Positions 1 to 18,945 of a stretch of DNA of 64,000 nucleotides are shown here, piece by piece (position 1 is the stretch's first letter; each line of letters opens with the position of its first letter). The stretch is from contig OY987230.1 in the NCBI GenBank assembly GCA_963920705.1, forward strand, positions 13,231,320-13,295,319. The letters are read 5' to 3'. Origin of the DNA: Odiellus spinosus. Taxonomy: Eukaryota > Arthropoda > Arachnida > Opiliones > Phalangiidae. The notes under the pieces were generated by a model that did no database searches, was not told where the DNA came from, and worked only from the letters and a program-made list of their open reading frames with translations. Position numbers and translations under genes: made by a program.

Positions 1-188
1 ATCTGTCTACAGATAATACATCCGCCATTTCCAGAAGTTTCAAGCAGAAATATTTCTCTGGTTGTTCTCCTTTAAAGGGTTAAACTGTAAAATAAAATCT
101 ACCGACAAGGAAAAAGGCTTAAGAGAAAGAAAATTGCCTCGTTTTCGATTGAAGATAACTCGAATACCAACTTCTTCAACAATGTTGC

Positions 189-191
<3 letters not shown>

Positions 192-224
<33 letters not shown>
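192..224 (+). repeat. Poly-A run (33 A)
   Basis: An uninterrupted run of 33 adenines follows GCAGT. It could be a simple homopolymer or the tail of a retroposed sequence. No recognisable retroelement body or target duplication was found just upstream. Confidence 0.95.
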
Positions 225-227
<3 letters not shown>

Positions 228-3200
228 GGTAAGTTTATTTTGAAACTACTATACCGAAAGTCGATGTCATGTAAGATGGCCGAAACCTTATTATACTCAA
301 TTTCATCTCAGTTTGTCAGCAGTATGAAGACATAGCTTCCCTTATCTATAAACGATTTATATGATTGGATATAAAACAAAAGTAACTATGAGTGTGCTGC
401 CAACTAAAGGTGAAACTGACCACGAAGAATCAGTTTAGGTTTTCTAAAAGAATTGAAATAAGATTTATTTTTTTTATTAATTTTGGTTTATGATTTTATA
501 CAAAGATATAAAAGAAGACCTTTTTATTAGCTAAACACTTAAAACTATTGATTTGTGGTTGTATTACTCTTAAGGAAGATCCAAATTCGACAGTTTAAGT
601 CACCCATTCGAATTAAGTCGCCCCTTAAAAAGTTTGGGGAAGAATCTTTAAAACTAAGATAAAAACTGTTATGCTGGCAAAAGTGTAACACTTTTGGAGC
701 TAATGGTTTCCCACTATTAGCTACAAGTCGTTCTTTATAATAACATTTAAGAAAAAAAAATCTTCGAAATATTTAGATCAACCCCATAGGTTTGTTTTAA
801 CCTGAACACAGAAGCTTAAAGGCTGAAACACTTTTACAGGCGTCAAATAGAAAATACATTACGCGCATAGCCCCTGTATGTTATCTTCTCTATACGATAT
901 ATTTAACAAAAAAAAATCTACAAGCGTTTTTCTGTCTACATAAACTTGAATAAAGCGAATGCATTGTCTAAAATACATAAGCATAGCTCATTTATAAATA
1001 TAAAATATAAAACAATCCTTCTTCCCAATAAATAAAGAAAAACAAAAAATAGATATAAAACAAAAATCAAATCCAAAAGCCCATGCCACAAAACAAGGGG
1101 TCTTGTCTTCGGAGTTTAGATAAAAATCTAAAACCATATAAAGGGCATACCATCATAGAAGATAGAGAATTTAACTTTTTTTCCCCAAAAATATCGCACC
1201 AGGAACTTTTTCTCCTTATCGGTAATAGCTAGGTTTTAAATCTTTCCAAACCCTCCCAAAAAAAGATCTTGCCTCTTAAAGGGCAAGTTTAGAGAATAAC
1301 TTCTTTAGGATGTATCGTCACAAAATGTTAAGTTTAAAGGAAAACTTGACACTAAAAATGGATCAGCTTTTGAATTTATGAAGTCTGAAATAATATGATT
1401 GGTCCAAATTTATCTATACTTTTATTGCAAATTGATCTCTTGCCAAGCTCGTGAATTTGATCAATTTGACGAAGCCTAAAACATATCGTGTGTCTATCTA
1501 TATTTGTATTCTATCCGAATCAAAACTTATTAACAAGGCTTGCTCTTTAAGTAAAAGGAACGGTAAAAGGAGGGAGATACGAAGTGCAGCAGAAAAAAAA
1601 AATTACAAATCGACCTACAAACTTTGATAGCAGTTTAAAAAAGATAAGGAGGTGGATATATATATAAGAGGACGATACCCCCCAAAGAAGAAGGCCCCAA
1701 AAAGGGAGAGATCCAGCCGAGGGTTGACTAAAGAAGGAGAGAAAAAGAGAGAGGGCAATTGCCCACCCCTCACTACCCGCCCACTCTTTCGCGATAAACT
1801 TTATTCAATGATCAGATTATTCCACCCCCAAATCAATAAAGACCACCAAAGTGTGGCCATCCCCTCCCCTTCACCCTACCATTGCTTTTCTCACCCCACA
1901 TTCTGGCCCGAAAAGACTTTTAGACACAGCTGTTTTAAAAATATCGGCAGTGTGAGAGAGAAAAGAGAGCGATGAGAGTACTAGTAGGAAAATCTCTGGT
2001 TTTTCCTTCCCCATGAAAGTACTACAGTCAAAATCATATTGAAATTGCAGTACACGCCAAGATAAACTTATCTTTAAAGTGATAATGAAAATGAGGAATA
2101 TGTTACTCTGAATCGATAACAAACGGTAAAATTTGCATAAAAACATTATTAAAAACTCACCAAAGACTTGTCATCATTAATTTACAGTTAAGAAAGTTGT
2201 AATTTGACTCAGGTAAGCCCTTCATTAATTTACAGTTAACAAAGTTGTAAATTGAGTTAGGTAAGCCTAATTATCCATTTTCATATTAAGAAAAAATTAG
2301 ATAAACTCTGTATCTAATCAAAGAGTAATAGCTATTATCTTCTAGTTTGGTCAAAAATGGTTCAAATTGGAAAATTACAACAGAATTCAATCAAATAGAC
2401 CAAATGAAATAACCTGAATTCAATAAAAATTGAATTTGAATTGCCTTACTGCAGATTTTCCGACATTTTAAATTTTTACCCTTTGAAAACGGAAATAGGT
2501 TTAACGGGATCAAATCGTAACTTTTAATTAACAGTTCATGCAAATTATCAGGAAACCTTTGGTGAGTTTCAATGATGTTTTTGTACATTTTCCAGACTGT
2601 TAATCTATATGTTACTTTCTTCAATATTCTTTAAACACATTGTAAATTCTATTTAAGAAGAGTTGATTATAAGAGAAAGCTGAGGCGGATTGATACGTAA
2701 TATTAAACCTGCTAAAGAAAAAGTAGTGGAACTAACTCCTATTGAATTTCGAGTATATAGAACATTATACTTCTTACATATAAACATTATTAGCATATAG
2801 CTTTGAACGTATTGAAACCTCAAAATGATTCCGATTATAGCTATTTCACGAAACCATCATGTTGAATGATGGGAGTTTGTATAGTCAATTTCATTTTGAT
2901 TTGTCAGTACGTCAGAAGATATTCTATGTTCAGTCGTGACTATGACACAGTAGCGGGATACAAGAGGCGCTTCGCATTGGGCGTATTGAAAAGTCAAGAT
3001 GAAATAAAGAAAATGCCAGTTCAGTTTGAAATTGCAGTATAACTACATCTTGTATCTGTAACTTCTTAATATAGAAAAAGAAGGTAGTCTATCTATATAC
3101 AAGTTGTAAATTCGGATAAAAACTATTATAGCGAAATGATGGCGTCAAGAAACACACCGCCTTGAACCTTAAACACAATTCGGTTTCGCTTCTTGAGTTG

Positions 3201-4757
3201 ACGCAATGTAAAAAGCTGAGATGGATTGATATATTATGTTATACCTCATAGAGAAATAAGTTATCTATGCCAATTCTATCGAACAAAAGTTATAAAGGCA
3301 TGTACAATCGTTCGATATTTCTGAATCAATTGGTGAGAATCTGGAAAAGATTGATCTCTTATCTTTCACTTTTTACCAAGAGTTTCAGATTCCCCACACA
3401 TCAAAACCGTTGGCTCAAAAACATTAAACAACACGTAACTTATTTGGCATATATATCTCGCAGACAGTTATTGGCGCAAACACTAAAGTAAAACTTGAGA
3501 TCGTTCAGCATATTTGAGCGAAATACGAGAAAAATCTAGAGGTTTTCGAATTGTTGTCTATAAGCAAAATCGAACTGCAGACAGCCTTGAATTTCAGCTC
3601 TGATGGAGGTTAGCTTTTAACGTGCTTGAAAACTAAGGATGGAATGGAAATTTCATAAGCCAGGGTGAATAACCAAAAACCCACCAGCCCTATCCAACGC
3701 GTCCGTCCGATTCTTGTATGGACAATTTCAATTTAATTTGTCAGCAGGCTCAAAACCAGTATCTTTACTTATCTCGGGGTAAACAAATCGTCGAGATAAC
3801 GGATAGGTTATCCTTGTACGTGATGCCAACTTACGTTGAAATTGATTATAGTTTTTCAGTCGTGCAGTGGAAACACCCTAAGTAAGACGCGGCAATTTTT
3901 CACTTCAGACTCATATACGCACTCGAGCAGAGCTTCTTTTCGCACCCTTCTTATAAGCAAAAACGCCCTCATCCCCTTTTCCCCGATATACGCGGCCTGC
4001 TTTTAGCTCTTTTACTTGGGCGCCCCAAAATTATTCCGGCGAATTAATTTTAACCTTTAGGTCTCGACGCTTATGAGATATTTTTTTTCCAATGGGAAAT
4101 CCATAATTTTCGGCCCATAACTTAACAACACTTTTTAAGGGTGGGTAGAAACGAACAAAAATGATTTTTTTAGAATATTTCTTCTCTAAGTTATTAGTTT
4201 CACAATGAAACTATTAGAAGAAAATCTAGACATAACACTTTAGCGAACAATGCTTTTTCGCCTGAATTCTCAGCTTTGACACAAAAAACGCCCCATTACG
4301 TGCCCTAGTGGATACCAAAGCGCTTTTGTAGGTATCAGAGTGAAGATCACTTTGTTGTATAGCGCCTAAAGCATTCTTTGAGGTATATTTTAAATTATTT
4401 CAGCTAAACCAAGGTATTTTAACAAATATAAAAGTATATTTTCATACATAACTCATTTTTATACTGAAAAAACTAAAATAAAAGCCTTTCAAAAATATTT
4501 CTAGTTTATTTTTCCAATTTTCGGAAAAATTTTAGAATATTTCCTCATTTTTTGTTTGGAATATTAAAAGCCCTACTTATTATTCTTAAGGGGATTTAGA
4601 AATTAAAACCAAATGATGCTGATTGATTGAGCTTAAAGAACAAAATGAAAATAAAAAGCCATTAAAACAATTAATTTAGGATAAAAAAAGGTTAATAGAA
4701 AAAAAAAAATCCTGAAACTTCACTTAATCTGAAGAATTTTTAAGTATCAAACTTTAA
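225..4757. other. Gene-free AT-rich spacer with diverged dispersed repeats
   Basis: No convincing gene. ORFs in 1652-2624 and 3267-3491 have no recognisable motifs. Besides the 48-bp duplication at 2174 there are diverged copies of one sequence near 280-415, 2870-2960 and 3705-3870, sharing a TCAATTTCA...TTTGTCAG core and, in parts, a TGCCAAC...GAAA segment. A short hairpin (CTTGCC/GGCAAG) sits near 1267-1286, and a degenerate relative of the AAGTAGAC fold-back family may lie near 1435-1495. Confidence 0.5.
2174..2268 (+). repeat. 48-bp tandem duplication
   Basis: Two adjacent units (2174-2221 and 2222-2268) share TCATTAATTTACAGTTAA and end in AGGTAAGCC, with a handful of substitutions. Each unit contains AGGTAAG, which matches the 5' splice donor consensus, but there is no adjacent exon-like ORF, so this is probably coincidental. 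Confidence 0.8.
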
Positions 4758-5109
4758 AAAGGGAATTAAACCTAAGAACAAGTGATTTTTTTTATCATTC
4801 CTTATCCACCAATATTTTTTAGAAGGAATAAATTTGAAACTTTTCCGGAAAGTAGGCTTAGCTGGATTCATGGAGGTCTCGGAATTTCTTCGTATCGGTG
4901 GTCAGCGATCAATAGAATGATTTTGGAAGTCTAATGAAGATATCGCCTCACGATCTCCATGGATCCAGCTAAGCCTATTATCCGAGTAAGTTTTAAATTT
5001 ATTTTTAGTTTAATATGTTTGTAATTTTATTTTTTACTGATGGATTAGGCCTATTTAAACGATAAGGAATGGATAAAAAAAATCACTGTTGTTAGGTTGC
5101 ATTATCCCT
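4758..5109. mobile_element. TTAA-flanked MITE with central palindrome, copy 1
   Basis: A non-autonomous DNA element of about 352 bp bounded by TTAA at 4754-4757 and 5110-5113. The right end reads GGTTGCATTATCCCT, the inverted partner of the AGGGAGAATGCAACC left end seen in the copies at 28885 and 57375; the left end of this copy is diverged. The centre has inverted arms, TAGGCTTAGCTGGATTCATG and the matching CCAGCTAAGCCTA, around 4855-4980. No ORF encodes a transposase. The TTAA target is typical of piggyBac-type transposition, but the termini do not begin with the usual CCC, so the superfamily is uncertain. Confidence 0.75.
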
Positions 5110-5113
5110 TTAA

Positions 5114-13925
<8,812 letters not shown>

Positions 13926-14440
13926 AATTCTCTCGTCAAATGCTTCAAATTCTCTCGTCAAATGCTTCAAATTCTCTCGTCAAATGCTTCAAATTCTCTC
14001 GTCAAATGCTTCAAATTCTCTCGTCAAATGCTTCAAATTCTCTCGTCAAATGCTTCAAATTCTCTCGTCAAATGCTTCAAATTCTCTCGTCAAATGCTTC
14101 AAATTCTCTCGTCAAATGCTTCAAATTCTCTCGTCAAATGCTTCAAATTCTCTCGTCAAATGCTTCAAATTCTCTCGTCAAATGCTTCAAATTATCTCGT
14201 CAAATGCTTCAAATTCTCTCGTCAAATGCTTCAAATTCTCTCGTCAAATGCTTCAAATTCTCTCGTCAAATGCTTCAAATTCTCTCGTCAAATGCTTCAA
14301 ATTCTCTCGTCAAATGCTTCAAATTCTCTCGTCAAATGCTTCAAATTCTTTCGTCAAATGCTTCAAATTCTCTCGTCAAATGCTTCAAATTCTCTCGTCA
14401 AATGCTTCAAATTCTCTCGTCAAATGCTTCAAATTCTCTC
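13926..14440 (+). repeat. 22-bp minisatellite, 23 units
   Basis: Twenty-three contiguous 22-bp units plus a partial one. Each contains CTCTCGTCAAATGCTTCA. Only two substitutions were seen among the units I checked: one in unit 13 (14190, ATTATCTCG) and one in unit 20 (14344, ATTCTTTCG). Because 22 is not a multiple of three and the unit lacks forward stop codons in any phase, all three forward frames stay open and give spurious ORFs of 176-190 codons. The near-identity points to recent expansion or active homogenisation. Confidence 0.98.
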
Positions 14441-15490
14441 AAATCGTCAAATCTCTCATATCCCCAACAAATCATTCAAATCCAAAGCAAATTGTAAAAG
14501 ATTATATACTTTAATCTTTTACAAGATTTACTAGAACAAAACTTCAAAAACTACATAAAATATAATGAGACTTTATCTTTAAAATAATAAAAAGATATTC
14601 AAAAAGGGTGTTATACGAATAAAAATCCCAGTCTGGAACACGATGGGAAGAAAGGGTAGATTTTAAATCAAATTAACAGAGAAGGATAATTAGCGGCGGA
14701 AGTACGCCGAAAGACGTTAAAACCACGACCGGAAGTTCCTAAACAAAGGAGAAGGTCGAGAAAGGAAGTGGTAAGTAAAAGCCACCCCGCGGTGTTCTAT
14801 TGTCTTCTAGGAAATTATTTCTCTTTTTATCTTATTTTTATTAAAAATGAAAAAAGAAAAAAAAAAAATGATGAAACCAAAGCTTTGAAATTCGTATACT
14901 TTAACAAAGGCGAAAAGTCTATAGGCAGACAAAAAGCGAAAGCATATCATTACTCTTATCTATTTAAAAGAGATAATTTTATCTAGCCCCAAATCACTTT
15001 CAAAAAAAATTTAAATACTAAGTTTCTCTTGAACAAGACCGACGAGACAGCTTATTAGTCGATCGCAACATAAAGAACGTGTTAAAAAGAAAAATTCTAA
15101 TTTAAAATGCCGAATATAGATTTAATTTTTTTAAACTTAATCATGTAGCATGATTCTGGAACGAAATTAATTATGTTTAGAATAAAAGACCATAGTTTCG
15201 GAGAGAGTAGTTTCAAGAAAAAGACCGCGTGAAAGCGACTGTGTCACGTGACATAACATGGGAAAAAAATCAACTGTAGCCACGTGAAAATTGCGATTAT
15301 AAAGTATTTGTATTGTCGAGGCAATTATTTTTGTGCCATACGCTTGTAAATAACGATCTTCCGAAAATGCTACTCATATTCACTTTGAAAATCATGAAAA
15401 TCTGTGACAAACTCACTTTAAAAGAACATTTTGTAACGTGATCAACGGTTAGACATTTTAATTACTATCTTTTAGTAGGATATATCTTAA
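14441..15490. other. Gene-free AT-rich spacer
   Basis: No gene or clear repeat was found. The ORF at 14768-14986 is A-rich and without motifs. The first bases (14441-14460, TCAAATCTCTC) look like degenerate minisatellite units. Confidence 0.4.
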
Positions 15491-15765
15491 GCTAAGTTCA
15501 CACTATCCTATCCAAAACGAATCCAAACTGATATTCAAATCGCCCTGAATCGTTTTAAGCACCATCACAAATTAAGTAATAAATCGGTTTATAAAAGTAA
15601 TCATTTGTCTGCTGTTGAAGACGAATCGGTTTGAAACTGGTTCCCGAATTAGTTTCAAGAGACCGGTTCAAATCGATTTGGAAAAAGACGATTTCCAGTT
15701 CACACGACTCCAGCGAAATGTTTGCAAACTGTTTGAACCGATTCCAAGGCCCAGTGTGACCGCAG
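15491..15765. mobile_element. MITE with TTCACACTA-type inverted ends
   Basis: The left end GCTAAGTTCACACTATCC and the right end GGCCCAGTGTGACCGCAGT are imperfect inverted repeats resembling the GCTGCGTTCACACTAGG ends of the elements at 17047 and 21990. The interior is rich in imperfect inverted copies of AATCGGTTT/AAACCGATT-like words. A 62-codon ORF inside (15615-15803) is explained by the element. No clean target duplication was found. The ends recall hAT-type MITEs, but this is inference. Confidence 0.6.
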
Positions 15766-16366
15766 TCTCTAGTTTAGAAGATGCAATTCCGAAATTTAAA
15801 TGATCAAATAATGAAACCCGAAACCAGTCGATATTTTCTAGGGTTTAAAATCTTAAAAAAATCATGTCACATTGTTAAAATAAATTAGATTCTCTTTTAT
15901 AAAAGAGAAAAATACTTTTTCTAGATACGGTATCAAATAATTGAAAAAAAAAATAATGTCCTAGATTTTTCCTAAAAAGTCTCTTTTTTTAAATTGTAAG
16001 AATTGTTGTGAAAGACAAAAAGTCTTGAGACGCATAATGTACTTTTGAAATGATGAATAAGCGTAACAACTTTCCTTAAAATGAAGACGTCACTATTTTT
16101 TTCCGAGTGCATGTATGGATTTTATTTTTAGCTTCTCCAAATTATTAAAAATTTCACCCTCATTGAAATTTAAAATTTAATCGTGATCTGTCGCAGTTTT
16201 CGCTATTATGCAAACTCAATTGCTAACAAAAAGAAAAGAATATTATTTATGAAAGTGAAAAACTTTTTTATATTGTTAAAAAGTCTCAATATCAAGGGAA
16301 CTGTTACGCATTTATCAAGAAGAGCGTTTTGAAAATTTCGTTAAGTAAAATTGATATACATCTCTA

Positions 16367-16649
16367 AAGTAGACACACAACCTTACAAGCGGACTTGTCA
16401 AATTATTCTAGCGAATTAATCTAGAATTAAGTCGAAATTAGAAAGATTTTTTTTTTTAATTTGAAACATTTTTGAACAAATTCCAAGACTTTTCCTCATT
16501 GCGTAAGCGGACTTCTTTCTTTAAGAAAAGTAAAACCAACATCAAACCAAAAAAAATCAGCCTAGGGATTTTTTCCAATTTCTTGTGATTAAATTCGCAC
16601 GAGATTAATTTGACAAAGGCCCGAAACGAGTCAGGTTGCGTGTGTACTT
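16367..16649. mobile_element. TA-flanked MITE with AAGTAGACAC ends
   Basis: The left end AAGTAGACACACAACCT (from 16367) matches the inverse of the right end, AGGTTGCGTGTGTACTT (to 16649), and the arms continue through GACTTGTCAAATTA / TTAATTTGAC. Both sides are flanked by TA, which would fit a Tc1/mariner-type insertion. About 283 bp with no coding capacity. A 76-bp relative lies at 58940-59015. Confidence 0.7.
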
Positions 16650-16660
16650 TAATCTTGGAA

Positions 16661-16714
16661 TACTTAATAGGCCTATGTAACTTTAATACTTAATAGGGCT
16701 ATGGAACTTTAAAA
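16661..16714 (+). repeat. 26-bp direct duplication
   Basis: TACTTAATAGGCCTATGTAA and TACTTAATAGGGCTATGGAA, each followed by CTTTAA, lie 26 bp apart immediately to the right of the MITE ending at 16649. Confidence 0.75.
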
Positions 16715-17046
16715 TGCATAAAATAAGAATCAAGTCCCCAGAGTAATTTTCCATCGAGTCCTTATTTTAACAAACTTAAAATTTAATTAAAAAAATAACG
16801 GTATTAAAGTTAAATAAATATTTAATTTACTAGGAAATCCTTTTCACGGGGGAACGGACTCGTGTTTTACTTTCAGAGTAAATTAATATTTAAAATTATA
16901 AGTGATGCCCTATATAGTTTCCAGAAAACGATCCAATGAACTTCATGAAAATTACGTTCAATCTAGTTGGGTCTACAATTTTAAGGATGTTTGTCTCATT
17001 TGGAAGCTCTCATATTGCGCTTAACTAGAACCAAGGATCCGCGAAA

Positions 17047-17412
17047 GCTACGTTCACACTAGTTTATCCCAATCGATTTTAATCGATAAAGTCATACCGA
17101 TATATTGCTCAGAATCGTTTCAAGTTGCACCTTCAGAACAGCTGCGTTCATACTAGGCCGTTTCAAAACGTTTCGCTTTAGTCGTGTGAACGGGAAACAG
17201 TCTTTTATTGAATCGATTCGATTTCTTGAAACGGCTTCGGGAACTAGTTTCATACCGATTAGGTTTCAACAACCGATAGATGAAGCTACAATAAATCGAT
17301 TTATAAAGATAATGCGTGAAGACGTGGCCCTTAAAACGACTCCTGGCGATTTGAATATCGGTTTGATTTTACCCTTTTAAACCTGTGAAGAAATGCTAGT
17401 GTGATAGTAGCC
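17047..17412. mobile_element. MITE with GCTACGTTCACACTAG ends
   Basis: The left end GCTACGTTCACACTAG and the right end CTAGTGTGATAGTAGCC form terminal inverted repeats of about 17 bp around 366 bp. A second left-type end, CAGCTGCGTTCATACTAGG, lies inside at about 17139, which suggests a nested or composite copy. A 91-codon ORF (17105-17380) runs through the interior but resembles no protein known to me. Non-autonomous; similar ends occur at 15491 and 21990. Confidence 0.65.
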
Positions 17413-18831
17413 TATAAAAAAAAAAAAAACGAAGAGCATGGTGGTAAACTGATTTTTAAAAACAAGAAGATTTTGAGCCATATTCCATAAAAGGTGATAT
17501 TCTCTTTTCTACATCTTGAAATCGCACACTAATTCTTATACTTTTGCCGTAAGCTGGAGCTTATCCTTCGCCTGCTCGGATCGCAACTTGTTTAATTTTC
17601 TAGCGCGTCAGATAAGAGGATTTGAGCTTCAGCTCGCGAACAAACCTTTAAAAGCTATAAGACTAAGTATGAAACTGTTCCCAACAATTCTTCAACTATA
17701 TATTGTTGATCATCTCTTTACATACGCAATTACTATCAAAAGTTGTCTAGAAGTAGACGTTCGCGTTAAGGGAATATCCTAGCAATACGCTCACTTAACC
17801 CCGGTGGTTCATCATAATCTCAAGCGGGAAATAAGAGCCAACGGAGAGAAAGAGAGTGGGTCAGGGGGATGGGGATAAGGACCAAGGGTATTATACGCAA
17901 CGTGTCCCGAAATAAGCGGCTAATATAAACGACCGAATAATTGTCGTAATTATTTTTAAATGGCAAAGATGCGCGTCGGGGCCTAGAAAGCGCCTATCTC
18001 TCTCTGACTGAGTAAAAGTATAATACTCGAACTAATGAAAGACTTCTAAAAAAAATAACCGAGCTCCAAATGACGGCGAGAGGGGGAGTTAAGAGGAGAC
18101 AATGAAGCGAATGGCTCTCCCCAGGACCGCCAATTTCAATTATTTCATTTCATTTATCAAGAATGATTGCAACAGTCACCGACCGCGACGACAAGGGAAC
18201 CAAGGGGAGGTGGTAGGGTGCGACGAAAAGTGCGCCCTAGCTGCAAAGGAGAGCGATTATATTCCGCGACCGGCTGCTTCGTGCTGGGGTGGACCCTGTG
18301 CTCGCCTTAATCAGAAGCGCTGAGGTGGAAAGTGGCGTTTACATTTCCGAATAGTAGATATCGAGACTTGATTATCTGGAGCCGTCGCAAGCACAAAATT
18401 CTAGTAGAGACCAAGCATATAGGCACAAGGCTCCTCGTATTTCTTACCAGTGTCAGTCAAAACATTGAGGAAGGGGCAAGCAAGTTTTGGTGGGGCCATC
18501 CTACATCCCCCTCCCCTGGCCGGGGCCTGGTTATCAAAAAATATCTTTTAAAATAACCTTACTAGGTATACAGTCATCTTGAACACCAGAATTAGATAAA
18601 ACATTCGATTTTTTGCGTAAGTATCGTGGCCCATATGCTAAATTAAAACAGCGGCCGTGTTTATTAAAAACAGCGCCCGATTTACTTTTACAAGTTAAAT
18701 GGTTTTCGCTTTAAGGTTTTCGAGATATACTTAAGATGCATGAGCCCAAACTCATTCAAAATTAACCCCACGATAGCGTATTTTATACCTAATCTATATT
18801 TGAATAATATTAATGTTTAAATAAACACTTA
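17413..18831. other. Gene-free spacer with a GC-richer patch at 18.06-18.33 kb
   Basis: No gene was recognised. ORFs at 17516-17782, 18102-18323 and 18332-18556 have no motif I can name. The 18.06-18.33 kb stretch is GC-rich relative to its flanks and could be regulatory or exonic, but nothing in it decides the matter. Confidence 0.4.
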
Positions 18832-18942
18832 TAGCGCTTTTCTTTGGGCTTCTCCAACTGCTTCCGGAGCACTCCAATATCCATTGAGTAGTTATTTTGA
18901 ATTGCTACCGGAGCAGTTGGAGCATCCCAAAGAAAAACACCA
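18832..18942. mobile_element. Fold-back MITE of 111 bp flanked by TTA
   Basis: Long inverted arms: left TAGCGCTTTTCTTTGGGC continuing through CTCCAACTGC, and right GCAGTTGGAGCATCCCAAAG continuing to AAAAACACCA. The arms pair over most of the element, leaving a loop of roughly 30 bases. TTA flanks both sides (18829-18831 and 18943-18945), the target size used by PIF/Harbinger elements; that assignment is inference. Confidence 0.75.
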
Positions 18943-18945
18943 TTA

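Noticed and set aside
1-71. Right end of another AGGGAG-type MITE (GGTTGTTCTCCT before TTAA at 72-75)
   Set aside because: Similarity covers only about 12 bases and the other end would lie outside the window, so it cannot be tested.
2209-2265. Two AGGTAAG splice-donor-like sites
   Set aside because: They are copies within a 48-bp duplication and have no open reading frame ending at them.
13926-14440. CRISPR array
   Set aside because: Units are contiguous without unique spacers and the genome is eukaryotic; it is a minisatellite. The same holds for the arrays at 29.8, 33.1 and 50.0 kb.
13940-14534. Three overlapping plus-strand ORFs of 176-190 codons
   Set aside because: They are the three frame translations of the 22-bp minisatellite and consist only of a cyclic repeat; no protein-coding signal is present outside the array.
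15615-15803. 62-codon ORF, and the similar 91-codon ORF at 17105-17380
   Set aside because: Both lie within non-autonomous elements with terminal inverted repeats and have no transposase features.
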